A DNA stretch of 64,000 nucleotides from Marasmius tenuissimus (GCA_029532415.1 JAQOTA010000053.1:6386001-6450000); one strand, 5' to 3'. Positions 46,180-58,481 are shown, numbered from the stretch's first letter. Notes: a model not told the origin generated them from the letters alone. Numbers and translations: made by a program.

Positions 46180-47722
46180 TCAAGCATCTTCGAGTGATGG
46201 ACCCTTAGCATCGAGACACTCCCCACCCTCGGATGCGCCCTCGCTTTTTTCGGTAGTCACTACGACCTGAAACAGACATGGTTATTGATCCGGCTTATAC
46301 AGCACAAACGGGAAAAACATACCTGAATTATATGCTGATCGTCACCCTGCTGCTCCGGGATACTGCTCAAGAACCGACTGACAGTCGGCGTAGTTATTTC
46401 CGTTCTATATTCAATTGATCCGCGTTGTGGCTGGGGCCGTGTCCGTAGAAACGTGCTCAGACTGAGACGACCAAGTTGACGTCCCGGACGTAGGGGCTGA
46501 GGTTCTTCAGTAGGAGACTGGGAGTGGGTGTCGGAGTTGGGATTTGTGACCCAAAAAATGGCCAACGCGTTGAGAACCACGTCTGTCCCGCAGGATCCGA
46601 GACAGACCCAACCGAGTTGACGGCCGTGTTGGAATGTGAGAACACCGATGTTGACCTGGAACACGGGGAGATTAAGGAGTTAGGACGGATAGGGTGATCC
46701 GTTGAATCGACAACATACCGCAGATGTCACCAAAGCAGCAACAGACGCACTATATTGTTGCTCATAAAACGTACCATCGAGGGCGAAAGTCATCGAGTTG
46801 CACTTACACCAATGTACGAACAGCAACACGTCTGATTCTCGGGTTTCCAATGTTGGAGCGGCAGATTGGCCAGAGGAACAGGCCGTTCAGGAATATGGTG
46901 AGGTAACTGTGATAGTTTCGGAAAATAAACTGTATCGACGTTTGAGCCAAAAACTAGGAGAAAGCGTGTCACGCACAGGTCATAGACCAGAAGTGGAATT
47001 GAAGAGAAGGGTTTGAGCCCGATGACACATGCACCGTCTTCCCGCCAGAAGTGGGTTGCACCTATGGGTGAGTAATGAATGAGTATCAGTAGGTGCGCTT
47101 TCATCTTTCATCTTGATTGGCAGAAAACACTCACCAAGAATCATGAGGATGAGCACGGCGACATAGCCGAACATAGTTGCCAAGCATATGAGATAGACCG
47201 GGGAGCGGAATCGTCCACCAGCTGCTGTTATGGACCAAATAACAAGGACTTTCTCGCCTGGGCACAGCGGGTCAGATGGGTTTAAGGTGTTGTTGGGCGA
47301 ACAGCCGCGTACTCAGGAAGAGGTAAATCAGGACCTTTGAGCTTATGTAGAATGCAACGCAGATGAGGATAGCACTTCGGCATGCTGTTGGTGTGGTTTC
47401 CAGACCTATACCAAAGATGAGTAACCCACCTGTGTAAAAATTAGACATCAATTCGATCAAGTCTCGATAATCGCAACTCACTGGAGAAAACAAACAACCA
47501 TGAGTCTAAGAAGATCATCAAGACAACGAATCTAGGCCAGTGCAATGACCAGGAGGTCAGAATGCGTCGGGATAGGCAGTGAGACAAGATTGACAGCCCT
47601 CAAGTAAGGACAACATGAGTGAGGCCTAAGTCTGAGTCACGTATCTGGCGAGAAAACTTACCGAGAAGATATATCAACGAACTAAGCACTTGATATCCAG
47701 TATCCGGAAAGAGGACGGGCAT
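46180..47722 (-). CDS. Seven-transmembrane protein, tandem array copy B
   Basis: ATG 47722, TGA 46180. It starts MPVLFPDTGYQVLSSLIYLL and keeps the order of copy A: SILSHCLSRR, RFVVLMIFLDSWLFVFSS, GGLLIFGIGLETTPTACRSA, ILICVAFYISSKVLIYLFLS, then the loop with WREDGACVIGLKPFSSIPLL and VYDLCV, and NIGVLTFQHGRQLGWVCLGS with CGTDVVLNALAIFWVT. The tail is Ser/Arg/Pro-rich (GRLSLSTFLRTRPQPQ) and ends VVTTEKSEGASEGGECLDAK. It is the closest relative of copy A, including the final acidic exon. All introns I could place are short (about 50-65 bp). No family with known function is recognised. Confidence 0.72.
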
Positions 47723-49491
47723 TTTCACCAAAAGAAGAACCGAGGAAAGACAGACTAGATGATCGACCGCGTCCTCGAACTCGAGAAGCCGAGGAGGTGA
47801 ACGTTTTCAAGTCTTGAGGACGGTGGGCAAGGCCTAAGGCGTTAAGTACGCTCGGGGACTATATAGCGTTACCGTCAGGTATCTAACTTGATGTATGCGT
47901 AGCTTGTTCGTATCTAAACTCGGACAAAATTACTCACACAAGGCGGCCCGGAATGAAGTTAAGGCGGGTTTCAATTGCACTCCCTTTGCGCCATACCACT
48001 GGGGTCAGGAATTGGGGTCTAGATCTCGGCTGTGCTAACGACAACAGAACAATCAGGGTCGGCTTATAAGTATATCCTGAGTTTCGGCCAGTTCCCCTCG
48101 AAATTGAGAAGGACTGGGTGGCGGGTGTAGGCGGGACATTAAGGCAGACTCACAGGGTTGGGATCTACCACCGACCTCGTGTGCCGTGAGATTGTCCTTG
48201 CACTGACGTACCGTTTCGGGGTCGAAGGTGAGGATCTACCCCAGAGCTGGGTCTCACCACATGGTGCCTTGCGTGCAAGTAATGTAAGCGTCCTCGTTCT
48301 TCAGTAGTTTTCATGGGTTGCAGGGGACTTACTAGGGATAAGGATGGCGTACGCCTTCGGGGGTCGGAGCCATAGGTGGCGTCGATCCTCTTGAGTGGCC
48401 GCTTCGAATCGGTTAGCCCCAACGAATAACGAAACTCAAAAGGCCACTAAACCATTTTGGGACCTGTGCGTTGACATGAGTCATTGACGAAGCCCGCAAG
48501 AATCAAGTACGAAGCCTCACCCCACTTGGTAAACAAATTGCCGGTCCTGGTAGTGCGGCCCCGCCATTAGCAGATCTATCAATGGGGTTTCCCGTTCTTC
48601 TGAAGACGAATGACCGATGGTAAAGGTAGATTATGAAAAACGAAACTCCAACGACAGACAGGAGGAAAGAATGATATCGTGCATGTTCAGGGACATAGGA
48701 ACCATGCATGTTTCATTTATACAGTCGTGAACGAAGTTACCCTGAACCCGACGCGTCGCAAAAGGAGGGAACAGAAGCCGTCTAAGACCGAAGGATGAGT
48801 AAGACCCGGAGTAACCACATTTGGGATAAGGAGAAATGCCAAAACGAAGGGAAGTCAATTTAGTGTGCCAGGGCGGTCGCGTTAAGCTTCGTATAACATC
48901 AACTCGAAAAGACTGAGTCAAAAGAGAGCCAAAAGGATACAATGAACAAAGGAGGTGGCGGGATTGTCAGCGATAGAGTAGCGAAGCCAAACACAGTCGT
49001 GAGAAATGCACACTCTGAAGATCTGGAAACGTGTCGTCCGAACGCGCCTTCCGCGTCTTCCATCCAGCGGAATCTCGGGGAGCGATCCGTAGCACGGGAA
49101 TCCGAGCATTAAGAGTGCACCAGGAGACGTTTATGTCCTTTCAAACCCCATCGCGCGCTCAGCTGCCTGTAGTTTGTGTGCCGATAATCATAAGAACTGC
49201 TGACCAACAGGCCCAGCATCATAGATACCAAGCAAGAGGAGAAAGATAGAGGAAGGGTAAAGATGAATCATGATGGAAGTGAAGAAGAAAGAGGGAGCAC
49301 GGATTCCGATTCGGGACTCAGGCTTCAAGCTTGGCAATTTGCCTGCCGGGAGGAAATACTTGAGGGTAGGTCGATTACAGCAGTTTTGACACTGCAGGCA
49401 ATGTAAGGTCGTGCATGAACCGAGTTGAAGACTTAAATTTCATCCGACTGCAAAGTTTCCATCACGTGCCCCTGTTGCAACACGCGTCAAC
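47723..49491. other. Duplicated spacer between copy B and the inserted element
   Basis: Carries the TATA box of copy B and the same spacer landmarks as 44.7-45.8 kb. Minus-strand hydrophobic frame YHSFLLSVVGVSFFIIYLYH (about 48690-48630) corresponds to SFSLLLYAWYLTFLHH of the first spacer. No intact gene. Confidence 0.4.
47860..47865 (-). promoter_or_regulatory. TATA box of copy B
   Basis: ACTATATAG, 138 bases upstream of the ATG at 47722. Confidence 0.55.
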
Positions 49492-49494
49492 TGT

Positions 49495-49553
49495 CACTGG
49501 GGGCATTTTTCTGTCAAGTAGGACATGTCGTGGTGGTGTCAAGTAGGGCATGA
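49495..49553 (+). repeat. Left terminal inverted repeat of CACTA-like element
   Basis: Matches the complement of 50706-50764 with only a few differences. Confidence 0.85.
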
Positions 49554-50705
49554 CAGCACATGGTCTTCCACAGGACCACTGTGACCATAAAAAAAAAATG
49601 AATGTTGTGCCTTTCAATCAGTATCGGGGCAATTCTCGCTCCGGAAACTGAGTTTCTCATCAAACGGCGCATCGGAGCAACAAAGGATCCCGTACTGATT
49701 TGGCTATGTGGTTGTCAGGCTCGCATTGCCGTGCTGGGATCGAGTTCCACCGCCGCAGTGCCACCTGAAAGCGAGTCAGACAGGCTTCTCTCCTTGATAA
49801 TGAGTGTGGGAATTGAATGAGCGGCATGTCAGCGAGGGAGAGTTCTTTATGTGAACTACCTGACTGAAGCCAATACTCAGCTCAAAGGCTAGCCATAGTA
49901 GGTTGAAGACAATTGCTCAGAGCAAGAGCAGTTTGACGGGGAGAAGCTCCAATTCAACCCAGAGATAGGCCCCAAGCACTACTGTGATGCAGCGGAGACT
50001 AAGATACTCGAAAAAGGGGCATACCATGCCCTCGCCAGAGGACATTATTAAAGTGCCACAGACTCAGACACGCAAGTAGCTCATCAGACCAGATGTGGAG
50101 TTTCAGCACATCTGTGGAATACACTATCTACGAGGCCTCCCACAACAGTGCCTCCCTTGTTGGATACTAGATAGGCTTACAGAAGAGTCCAGACCGGTAA
50201 ACAACCCAATTGTCAATGGGGGAGTTCTAACCTCTCTTACACACTCACTTTCCCACCACTTTCAGGTCTGCTTTCCCATCCGCTTTCGTGGGTTTTACTC
50301 ACAAATAACGTGAGAACAGGGCATGGAACAGCAAGCAAACAGTAAATTCACCGTTCATTTGCACTTCAATATGTATTATCTTCGTGATAAAGAGTCTTAT
50401 AGATTGCAGGATACGCTCTGAGAAATAAAAAAACGTGATGATCTTGGCCGGAGTAGACGGGAAAGCAAATGGGAAAGCAGCCGGAAAGCGAGGGTGTGAA
50501 CAGAGCTTTGAACTCCCCTATTAAATGGCATTGATGCCGGGATCAAATCTGTTTTATCTTTGTGCGGCCCGTGGTCTGTTTTGGGAAGCAACGATCCGAA
50601 GCGGCAGTCCAGGAATTATGATTCATAAGAGAAGTAAACGGACAAAGAAAATATAATTAATCCTTTGTTCTCGGTCACGGTGGTCCCGCAAAAGACCAGA
50701 TACCG

Positions 50706-50764
50706 TCATGTCCTACTTGACACCACCACGACATATCCTACTTGACAGAAAAATGCCCCCAGTG
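50706..50764 (-). repeat. Right terminal inverted repeat of CACTA-like element
   Basis: Complement of 49495-49553, ending in GCCCCCAGTG. Confidence 0.85.
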
Positions 50765-51224
50765 TGTTACACTTAGCTTGGATCCACGGCATCTCAAGTT
50801 AAAAGAACCCGTGTCAACACACAGCGACGTTTTCATAGTACTGGATCAGATCAGAGCACAAGGAGAGTAGAGTACTACGATGCAGTCCATATATTTAGAG
50901 AAGTTCTAGTCCCCAAAAAAAACAAGAAGGAAAGAAACGAGGACGAGGGTAACATAATTCAAGCCGACGGGTCCACAGAGTCGTCATTCTTCATACAGTC
51001 TTCACCCTCACACTTTTCCTGGTCTAGATTTTGTATTTATATGAGTGGTGACTGACATGACGGAGAAATTCGAACAGATACTTCTGAGGGAGGGGGGGAT
51101 CTGTTCAATATCAATAGCATTCAAAGAGGGGACACTGTTACACTTACCTGTAGCATATCCGAGTCACAATGGAACTCCGGATACCCACTCGTTGAAGACT
51201 CGCCGCCAGCGGGCGTGGTCAAGT

Positions 51225-52568
51225 CTATGCGCAACCCGAATGAGAATTCAATGTCGATCCATGCTGCGCTTCTGCCTGCGGTTGCATTGTCTTGCTCATC
51301 CCAACTCGAGGAGACTGACGCCGAAATTCAATCGGGGAATGAATGTTCTCCTGCTCTCCATTGGGCTTCGGTATGAGAGACTGGTCGTGCCGATCGATTG
51401 AAGGCTCGTCCTCGGACCGGGTAGGACTTGTGACCCAGAAGATGGCTATCGCGTTTATGATCACGTCTGTTCCACAAGACCCGAGGCAAACCCAACCGAG
51501 TTGGTGACCGTGTTGAGCCGTAAGGACACCTATATTGACCTAAGGAGGCGGGGTATCTTTCTGAGTAAGGCTCTCGGAGATTGTAAACGACATACTGCGG
51601 AGGTTAATAAGGCAGCGAGCGATGCACTGGAGAATGGATAAAATATCATCAGTTGTAGACCCGCCGGCAGCGAGGAGAGTTTTAATTTACTTACGCTAAG
51701 GTCCGGATGGCAACACGTCTAATCATGGGGTTCCCGGAGCGGCAGATTGGCCAAATGAAAAGGCCGTTCAAAAAGACCGTGAGATAACTGTAGTTCGTTG
51801 TCAAATCACTCTCTCGTTTGAGAACAGGAAACGGTCGTTGTTCACGCACAAATCGTAAACCAATAATGGAATGGACGAAAAGGCTTTGAGTCCGATAACA
51901 CATGCGCCATCTTCCCGCCAGAAATGAATTGCGCCTGTGGGTAGAACAGGAGTCTCAGAGGGCGTTAATATTTCATTGGTTGGAATGTACTCCCCAAGAA
52001 CCATAAGAATGAGCACAACGACGTATCCGACCATAGTTCCCAAGCACACGAGGTAAACTGGGGAGCGGAATCTTCCACCGGTGGATGACATAGACCAGAT
52101 AACGAAGACTTTTTCGCCTGCGAGCGAATGGTCAAATGACATCGGCATGTAGGCGGCTCGTTACGTACTCAGGAAAAGGTAAATCAGGACCTTGGAGCTT
52201 GCGTAGAATATGATACACACGGCAATAGCACCAGTGCATGCTCTCGTTGTGGCTTCCAGCCCGATACCGAATATGACAACTCCGCCTGTTGAGAATTAGA
52301 CCTTCGTGCATATTCGTTCAAGTTATCTGCCAACTCACTCGAGAAAAGAAACAGCCACGAGTCCGCGAAGATCAACAAAACAATCAACCTCGGCCAGTGT
52401 GTTGTCCAGGAGGTCTGAATGCGCCGGGACAGACAGTGAGCTAAGACTGATAGACCTGCAAGACGGCATGAGCGAGGCCCAAACCACTAATCAGGTGGAA
52501 AACGTACCAAGATAATATAACAGCGAGCTGAGCACTTGAAGTCCAACATGTGGGAAAACGACGGACAT
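51225..52568 (-). CDS. Seven-transmembrane protein, tandem array copy C
   Basis: ATG 52568. Reads MSVVFPHVGLQVLSSLLYYL, SVLAHCLSRR, RLIVLLIFADSWLFLFSS, GGVVIFGIGLEATTRACTGA, IAVCIIFYASSKVLIYLFLS, GEKVFVIWSMSSTGGRFRSP, VYLVCLGTMVGYVVVLILMV, HFWREDGACVIGLKAFSSIP, SYLTVFLNGLFIWPICRS, SASLAALLTSA and LGWVCLGSCGTDVIINAIAI. The whole 7TM core is intact. The tail stops at TAG 51225. The neighbouring frame just downstream encodes LRIDLTTPAGGESSTSG, which matches the tail of copy A (ELTTPAVSRFLSS), so a one-base shift near 51260 has shortened the tail and bypassed the last exon. Confidence 0.75.
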
Positions 52569-55289
52569 GGTACAAAAGGGGAAACAAAAAACAATCGAAA
52601 GAGGTGGTTTATCGACCGTTTCCCCAGGTCCTGGAGATTGCGGAGGCGTTGACGACGAAAGATTGGCTCGTGGGCTCTCTGGCGACTATATAGTAGTACC
52701 TGCGCACACTCAATCAATGTTTAAACACCTTGGCTGTATCCAAACACGGGCACGAGCGTTCGTACACAAGGTAGTTCGGAGAGAAGTCTGAGATTCGTTG
52801 CTTGGACAAGGGTTGGAATCGCGTGTACAGATTATAGTTCTGATCCTAAAGTAAATTTCATCCAGCCCACCTGATAATGATTGGCGTCAGCCTATATGTG
52901 TATCCCGAAAATTTGACAATTCTCCTCAGTGATTTGGCTACTTGATCGGCTACGAGTGAGATGCCCGCTCTTCTTCACTGTCTCTTCGGTTCGGTACATT
53001 CGGCAGGTCTACTTCGCAGTACGGGTGAAATCCGAGTCGGAGTCCTCAGGAATTTTCTAGGGTCGAGTCGCGCCAGTAGCCCTTGGAAACAAACGACTAC
53101 TTATGTGAGCGTGCATGAAACTTTCTTCTAAGAACGTTCACACGAAGGCAAAGCTATACAATTCTGATTGACAAGCGACAGATTTGCCGGTCCCGAAATA
53201 TAGGGGCATCAGCTGGCACAGACTCGGTACTAAGAGCTCTATTTGACCCAGGGTTTATCGCCTTCGTATACAGTTGGACTTTTTGTGAGAACACATTACG
53301 ATAATGTAGAGTCGCAGGATATGCAAAAGGCAGACCCCAACCCGAAGAATGCGTTAGACCCAGCGGAAAGCTGGCGTCAGTCGTTGTGGGATAAAAGCAG
53401 AGGGTAGGCGAGTACAAGTGACGAAAAGAGGAAGCAAAAGAAGAAATAATGGCTGAGTCGATAGTCTACATTCGCGTTGTTTGATGACGCCCGCGCCCTC
53501 CTTGTCACGGCGCCGTGGTCACAATGGGATCTCGAGGTAATAATTCGTATTTTTCGTAAGTTTGGTGTGGGAATGGAATCCGATATCGAGTGTGGATGAG
53601 TGTCCTATACCGCTAGCTCAGATGTCGTTGATGTTGTTCTCTCGGGCCCAGTTGTTCTTGGGCTGTAAGGAGCCGAGAGATTCGTTCATATATGACAGTG
53701 GGCAGATCAGAAGAGAAATCCCTTGATGGTAGTTTTAGAAGTGGCGGTAATGGTCGTAGTGGGCACAACGATGACGATGATAGATTTTGGGGCCTTAAAT
53801 ACTCGTAGGGTGGAGAGGGTATTTGTATAAAGCTGCCTTAGGCCAAGAATGATTCTCTAGTAAGTATTGAGATCAAGCTTGACATATCCCTCGAGCTTGG
53901 GGTACGCATTGGGCTGTTTGGTTAGAAATAGATGTGGTGTAAGATGGAATGCATCTAGATTGAATATGGACGCACAGGTAAGTACACCGATCACGATTCT
54001 CCAAAGGTTGACCTTTCCTCGCAGCCCACGCCACAACCGTGCCTCCGAGATCAGGTTAGGAAGTCCATGGTAGATGTTCGCTGTTGAAACAGTGACACCG
54101 GGAAGGTTTGGCTGATGGGCCACGTGTGATTGATAAGGGGGGAGGGCCACAGTTCTGCAGTCAACTGCAGTACAACGAGTAATTTTTCTTGATGTAGATA
54201 TCATGAAGTCTCGTGCTTTGTTTTTCTTTCCACAAGCTAAGTTCATGTTATTGAGCCCAGGCCTTCGGACGACAATAGGGTACGCAATACGAATTCCAGC
54301 AGAGTTGGATGTTCAGATTCCTCGTCAATTAAAATATCAACTTTTGAGGACCCACCCTTTTTCTCACCTGTCATCACTATTTGACTTGTCTTCCAGTATT
54401 GATCATGCTTCACATCCTTCGAGCTTACAGTGCCCGTTTGGTTGTTTGACTGGACCGGTGTGATGGGTTTAAATTGATTGACTGTCAGCCAAAAGACATA
54501 GGGGTACAGACTTCAGCAATATCCAGATTTAAACTCGCGTAAGAAGCAACAGCTGTGCCTCAGAATTTGTGATTGCGCCCTAGAGGAGGTACTGGGGCAC
54601 CGGAAAGCTCCAGGGCTCGGTTTATGCCGCTCCCGTGATTGGCAATACATAGGTGGACTATCAAACTCAGAGACAAGTTCATGCATCATCTATTTGGTGA
54701 GATTCAAGGTACCATTTTGGGATCATACAGCTTTATCTCCTGATACATCTCACATGGGACAAACCGGTGTATAAGAGTATCAATTGTTCCGAGGGAAAAG
54801 GCTATGTGAGATGAAGAACCCTGGAGCGTATGGTACAGCCATGTGGCATGGAGACACTCCAACGAGGACGCTAAATACTCCAGCTGGCTTAATCTTAGTG
54901 TATTTCAAAATAACCTGGAACAAGACTGCTCGAACTGACCGTGGACACGACGATCCTGCGGTTCTACGGCGATTGCCGAATTTGCTCTCATCACGTGCTC
55001 TTGTCGCGACTTGCGCCACCCAAGTTGCACGGCATCTGAAGTTGCAAATAACCGTGAGTCCGAACCTAAGTCTTCAAAATAGTAACGTGTCAAGGTACGC
55101 TGCATATTTGGCGCGCAAAATAGAGTAGAGTAGTAAGCTATAACAATACAGTGTCCATGCATATTCAAACAAGTCACAGTCCTGAGTCACCAAAAAGCAA
55201 AGAAACAAAAACAAATGTTACATAGTTCGAGCCGGTGGGCTCACAGAGCCTTGAAACAGGGGACATTTCCACAATTACCTGTAATTTAT
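52569..55289. other. Duplicated spacer between copies C and D
   Basis: Contains the TATA box of copy C. On the minus strand near 53510-53390 a hydrophobic frame (VTRRARASSNNANVDYRLSH, then FFFCFLFSSLVLAYPLLLSH) matches one at about 57910 in the next spacer. A 129-codon minus-strand frame at 54246-53857 (YHGLPNLISEARLWRGLRGK, NLWRIVIGVLTCASIFN) is of unknown nature and may be a separate small gene. The rest is non-coding. Confidence 0.35.
52687..52692 (-). promoter_or_regulatory. TATA box of copy C
   Basis: ACTATATAG, 119 bases upstream of the ATG at 52568. Confidence 0.55.
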
Positions 55290-56714
55290 TCAATTGCGCT
55301 GCTTCTCCGGAGACCCACTTGACAACTCGTCACCGGTAGGCGTCGCAAAGCCCACTTGCAATCTAAACGAGGTCACTTCTGATCGACACTGCGCCTGCGC
55401 TGGCGGTTGTAGAGTCATGGTCAAGCTGGCCCGAGAAGGCTGGCGTCGAAATTCGATTGGGGACTGTGCTTCCTGCTGCTCTTCATTGCGCTTGACTATG
55501 AGAGACTGGTTATGCCCATCGACCACGGGCTCGTTCTCGGATCGGGTGGGATTTGTGACCCAGAAGATGGCTATCGCATTTATGATCACGTCTGCTCCAC
55601 AAGAGCCGAGGCAAATCCAACCGAGTTGACGACCGTGTTGAGCTGTAAGGACACCTATGTTGACCTAAGGAGACGGGTTATCTTTCTTAGCAGAGCTTCC
55701 GGAGTTTCAACATTATTAACGACGCACCGCGGAAGTTAACAAGGCAGCGAGCGATGCACTTGAGATTGGACAAGATAACGTCAGTTGGTTTCATTTAAAG
55801 CCGCCGGGAACGAGAGAACGGTTTTCATTTACTCACGCCAAGGTACGGATGGCAACGAGCCTAATTCTGGGGTTCTTGGAGCGAAAGATTGGCCAAATGA
55901 AAAGGCTGTTCAAAAAGACCGTAAGGTAACTGGGGTATGTTGTCAATTCACTCTCATTTGGAAATAGGAAACGGTCGTCGGTTACGCACAAGTCGTAGAC
56001 CAACAATGGAATGGAAGAGAATGCTTTGAGTCCGATGACACAAGTACCGTCTTCTCGCCAGAAATGAACTGCGCCTGTAGGTGGGGTAAAGAGTCTCAGA
56101 AGGACCGTCATTATCGTATCGATTGTAATATACTCCCCTAGAATCATGAGAGTGAGCACAACGACGTATCCGAGCATCGTTGCCAAGCAGAGGAGGTAGA
56201 CTGGGGAGCGGAATCGTCCACCACCAGATGCTTTAGACCAAATAACCAAGACCTTCTCGCCTGTGGAGGAGGAGTTAAACGACATAGGCATGTAGGGAAC
56301 TGGTCACGTACTCAGGAAAAGGTAAACCAGGACCTTGGAGCTTGCGTAGAATACAATACAGACAGCAATAGCACCAGTGCACGCTGCCATTGTAGTTTCC
56401 AGCCCGATACCGAATATGAGGACCCCACCTGTGGAGGATTAGACCTTCGTGTACGTTCAACCGGGTTATCTCGCAACGCACTCGAGAAAACGAAGAGCCA
56501 TGAGTCCACAAATATCAACAAAACAACTAATCTCGGCCAGTGTGTTGTCCAAGGGGTCTGGATGCACCGGGAAATACAGTGAGCCAAAGTCGATAGACCT
56601 GATAGACGGCATGAGTGAAGCCCATATCACGAATCTGGTGGTTGAAGATATACCAAGGAAATATATCAGCGAGCTGAGGAGCTGGAGGCCGACATCCGGA
56701 AAAACGACCGCCAT
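55290..56714 (-). CDS. Seven-transmembrane protein, tandem array copy D
   Basis: ATG 56714, stop 55290. Starts MAVVFPDVGLQLLSSLIYFL and, after the first intron, STLAHCISRC and RLVVLLIFVDSWLFVFSS. Then come GEKVLVIWSKASGGGRFRSP, VYLLCLATMLGYVVVLTLMI, HFWREDGTCVIGLKAFSSIP, NSLFIWPIFRSKNPRIR and LGWICLGSCGADVIINAIAI with FWVT. It has Ala for Thr in the otherwise fixed SCGTD. The tail (TMTLQPPAQAQCRSEVTSF, GDELSSGSPEKQRN) ends just before the last intron used by copies A and B, so it lacks their acidic final exon. It is closest to copy C. Probable plasma-membrane 7TM protein; ligand unknown. Confidence 0.75.
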
Positions 56715-58481
56715 GGAACGAACGTGAAGATAATAAACGAAAGGCGTGGTCTATCCGGATCCTGGAGTTTGCGGAGGTGTTGAGGATGAAGGATTGTCGA
56801 CTGGGGGTTTCTGGGAGCTATATACCAGTATCTTCAGACATTGGATAGATGTATAAGCGACTCGGTCGTATCCAAACGTGGACAGGATCGTTCATACGCA
56901 TAGAAACTCGGAAAGAAGTCTGAGGCGCCGGACTGCGTTGCTCTGCGTCTGACAAGGGTTGGAATCGGTTGTACGAACGAAGGTTCCAAGGTCAACTAAA
57001 TCGCTTCACACAGACCACCTGAGAATATCGAGGGTCAGCCTATATGTGTATCCTAAAAGACTGGCACTTTCTTGTGGTCATATGGCCGCTTGCTTCGAGC
57101 TTCGACGTGCATGTGTCCATACCAACCGTCTTCTTCGGTTCGGTTTTTCGAGACCTTACCCAACCGCCAAGAAAACCTTTGGATAGGAGTCGCACCCCCA
57201 GACTATTCGAGCTCGGTTCTAAGGTTGACCTGCCCGTGTAGCTCTTGGAAACAAGCGGCTATAAAACCACCACGTGTTGTTAAGCGACCGTTTAAGTAGA
57301 ACGTGCGTACCAAGCCAAAGTCATCGGCGCTACTGAGCACTGATCGAATTGCGAGTCTTGAGCGACAGGCTACCAGCTGGCTCAAATGCACCATCAGTCA
57401 TTCTTGATCGCCGTCGTATACAATCGAAGCTTCCATCTCGGGACAGACAATGATATAAGGGCACAACACGTGTAGAAAAGAGGCACCGAGCCAAAAATAA
57501 GACGTACGATTACCACAGATTACCAAGCACCACATATACTATGGTAAACTATACTGTATACAATCCAAACCCGGGACGTCGTGGGGGATGACGGGGAACA
57601 AACCAGCGGCAAAAGAGGCCGGCGTAAGTCACTTTAGGACTTCGAAGTAAATGAAAGGGAATGCCGAGCGAAGTAAAAGGTAAAGTTAACCTCTGAGGGA
57701 GGTGCTTGCAACAACTTTGGTACGTTGTCGCAGGAAGATTGCCATGAAGTGAAGGGGCGATGAGAGATGCAACAAGCAACACGCCCAAAGACATGTCACC
57801 GAGCTGAAGGAGTAGCCGAGTGCGAGTGATGAAAAGAGGGGGCCATGGGCAGAATCGTGAGTACTTGAGGTTGGGTGGAATCGTGTCTTCTAGTAGCGCC
57901 TGTGCCCTTCGTGTCACGGTGTACCTGACATAGTGAGATCTTGAGCTTGAAGTATATCATATTAAAGATTAGGCATGGAACGAGAGCGCACCAAAAGACT
58001 AGCCCCGCGTCCCTTCAATTTCAGCAACTATCACGAGAGAGATTGGACCGAGGAAGTGGAGAAAGACGATGGAAGGGCAGAGACGATGGAGGTGAAGAAG
58101 GAAGGAGGGGACCCGGCTTCCAGACTTCGGGCTCGGCGATTTGCCGGCCGAGTTTGAGCACTTGAGGGCAGGTAGTTCGCAGCTGAATTTGTGTATGGTC
58201 CGATGACTAAACAAACTCTCCTCATATTTTGACTGTGTACATTCGGATTACGTGCTCTCACTCAAGCTTGAGACTTGGGACTGAGGTTTTGAGATACGAG
58301 AACTCAGAACGCGCAATACCAAGTCCGGACTTCGGACGTGTCAACTGCCGGTCGGATAAAATTACGTTTCCGGAAGAGCCGACACGTGGCACTTCTTCGC
58401 ACACTTTTGAACACAGTCCCAAGGTTTATTAGTCCTTAGACCTTCCTCTTCGAGTTCTAGTAAGGATCGTAAACAAACCGA
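56715..58481. other. Last duplicated spacer
   Basis: Carries the TATA box of copy D and the spacer landmarks (TCTTCGGTTCGGT near 57130 as at 52985; GGAGGTGAAGAAGGAAGGAGG near 58090 as at 45740 and 49270). Minus-strand frames at 57917-57549 and 58261-58031 look partly coding (SPPSFFTSIVSALPSSFSTS, matching NNPSFFFTSIIPVV at 45.76 kb) but stay unresolved. Confidence 0.4.
56819..56824 (-). promoter_or_regulatory. TATA box of copy D
   Basis: GCTATATAC, 105 bases upstream of the ATG at 56714. Confidence 0.55.

Larger units (their letters stand above)
49495..50764. mobile_element. CACTA-like non-autonomous DNA transposon
   Basis: Ends are inverted repeats of about 59 bp, starting CACTGGGGGCATTTTTCTGT, with the word TGTCAAGTAGGRCATG repeated twice within each end. 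The element is flanked by TGT on both sides (49492-49494 and 50765-50767). A CACTG terminus, subterminal repeats and a three-base target duplication are the marks of the CACTA/EnSpm group. The interior has no transposase that I can recognise; open frames are short. It sits in the spacer between 7TM copies B and C. Confidence 0.82.

Noticed and set aside
53857..54246. 129-codon minus-strand frame as a confident gene
   Set aside because: No signal peptide, domain or splice support; mentioned in the spacer entry but not called a gene.
54784..55128. 114-codon plus-strand frame
   Set aside because: No domain, Kozak context or neighbouring exon; overlaps another open frame on the opposite strand, so probably chance.
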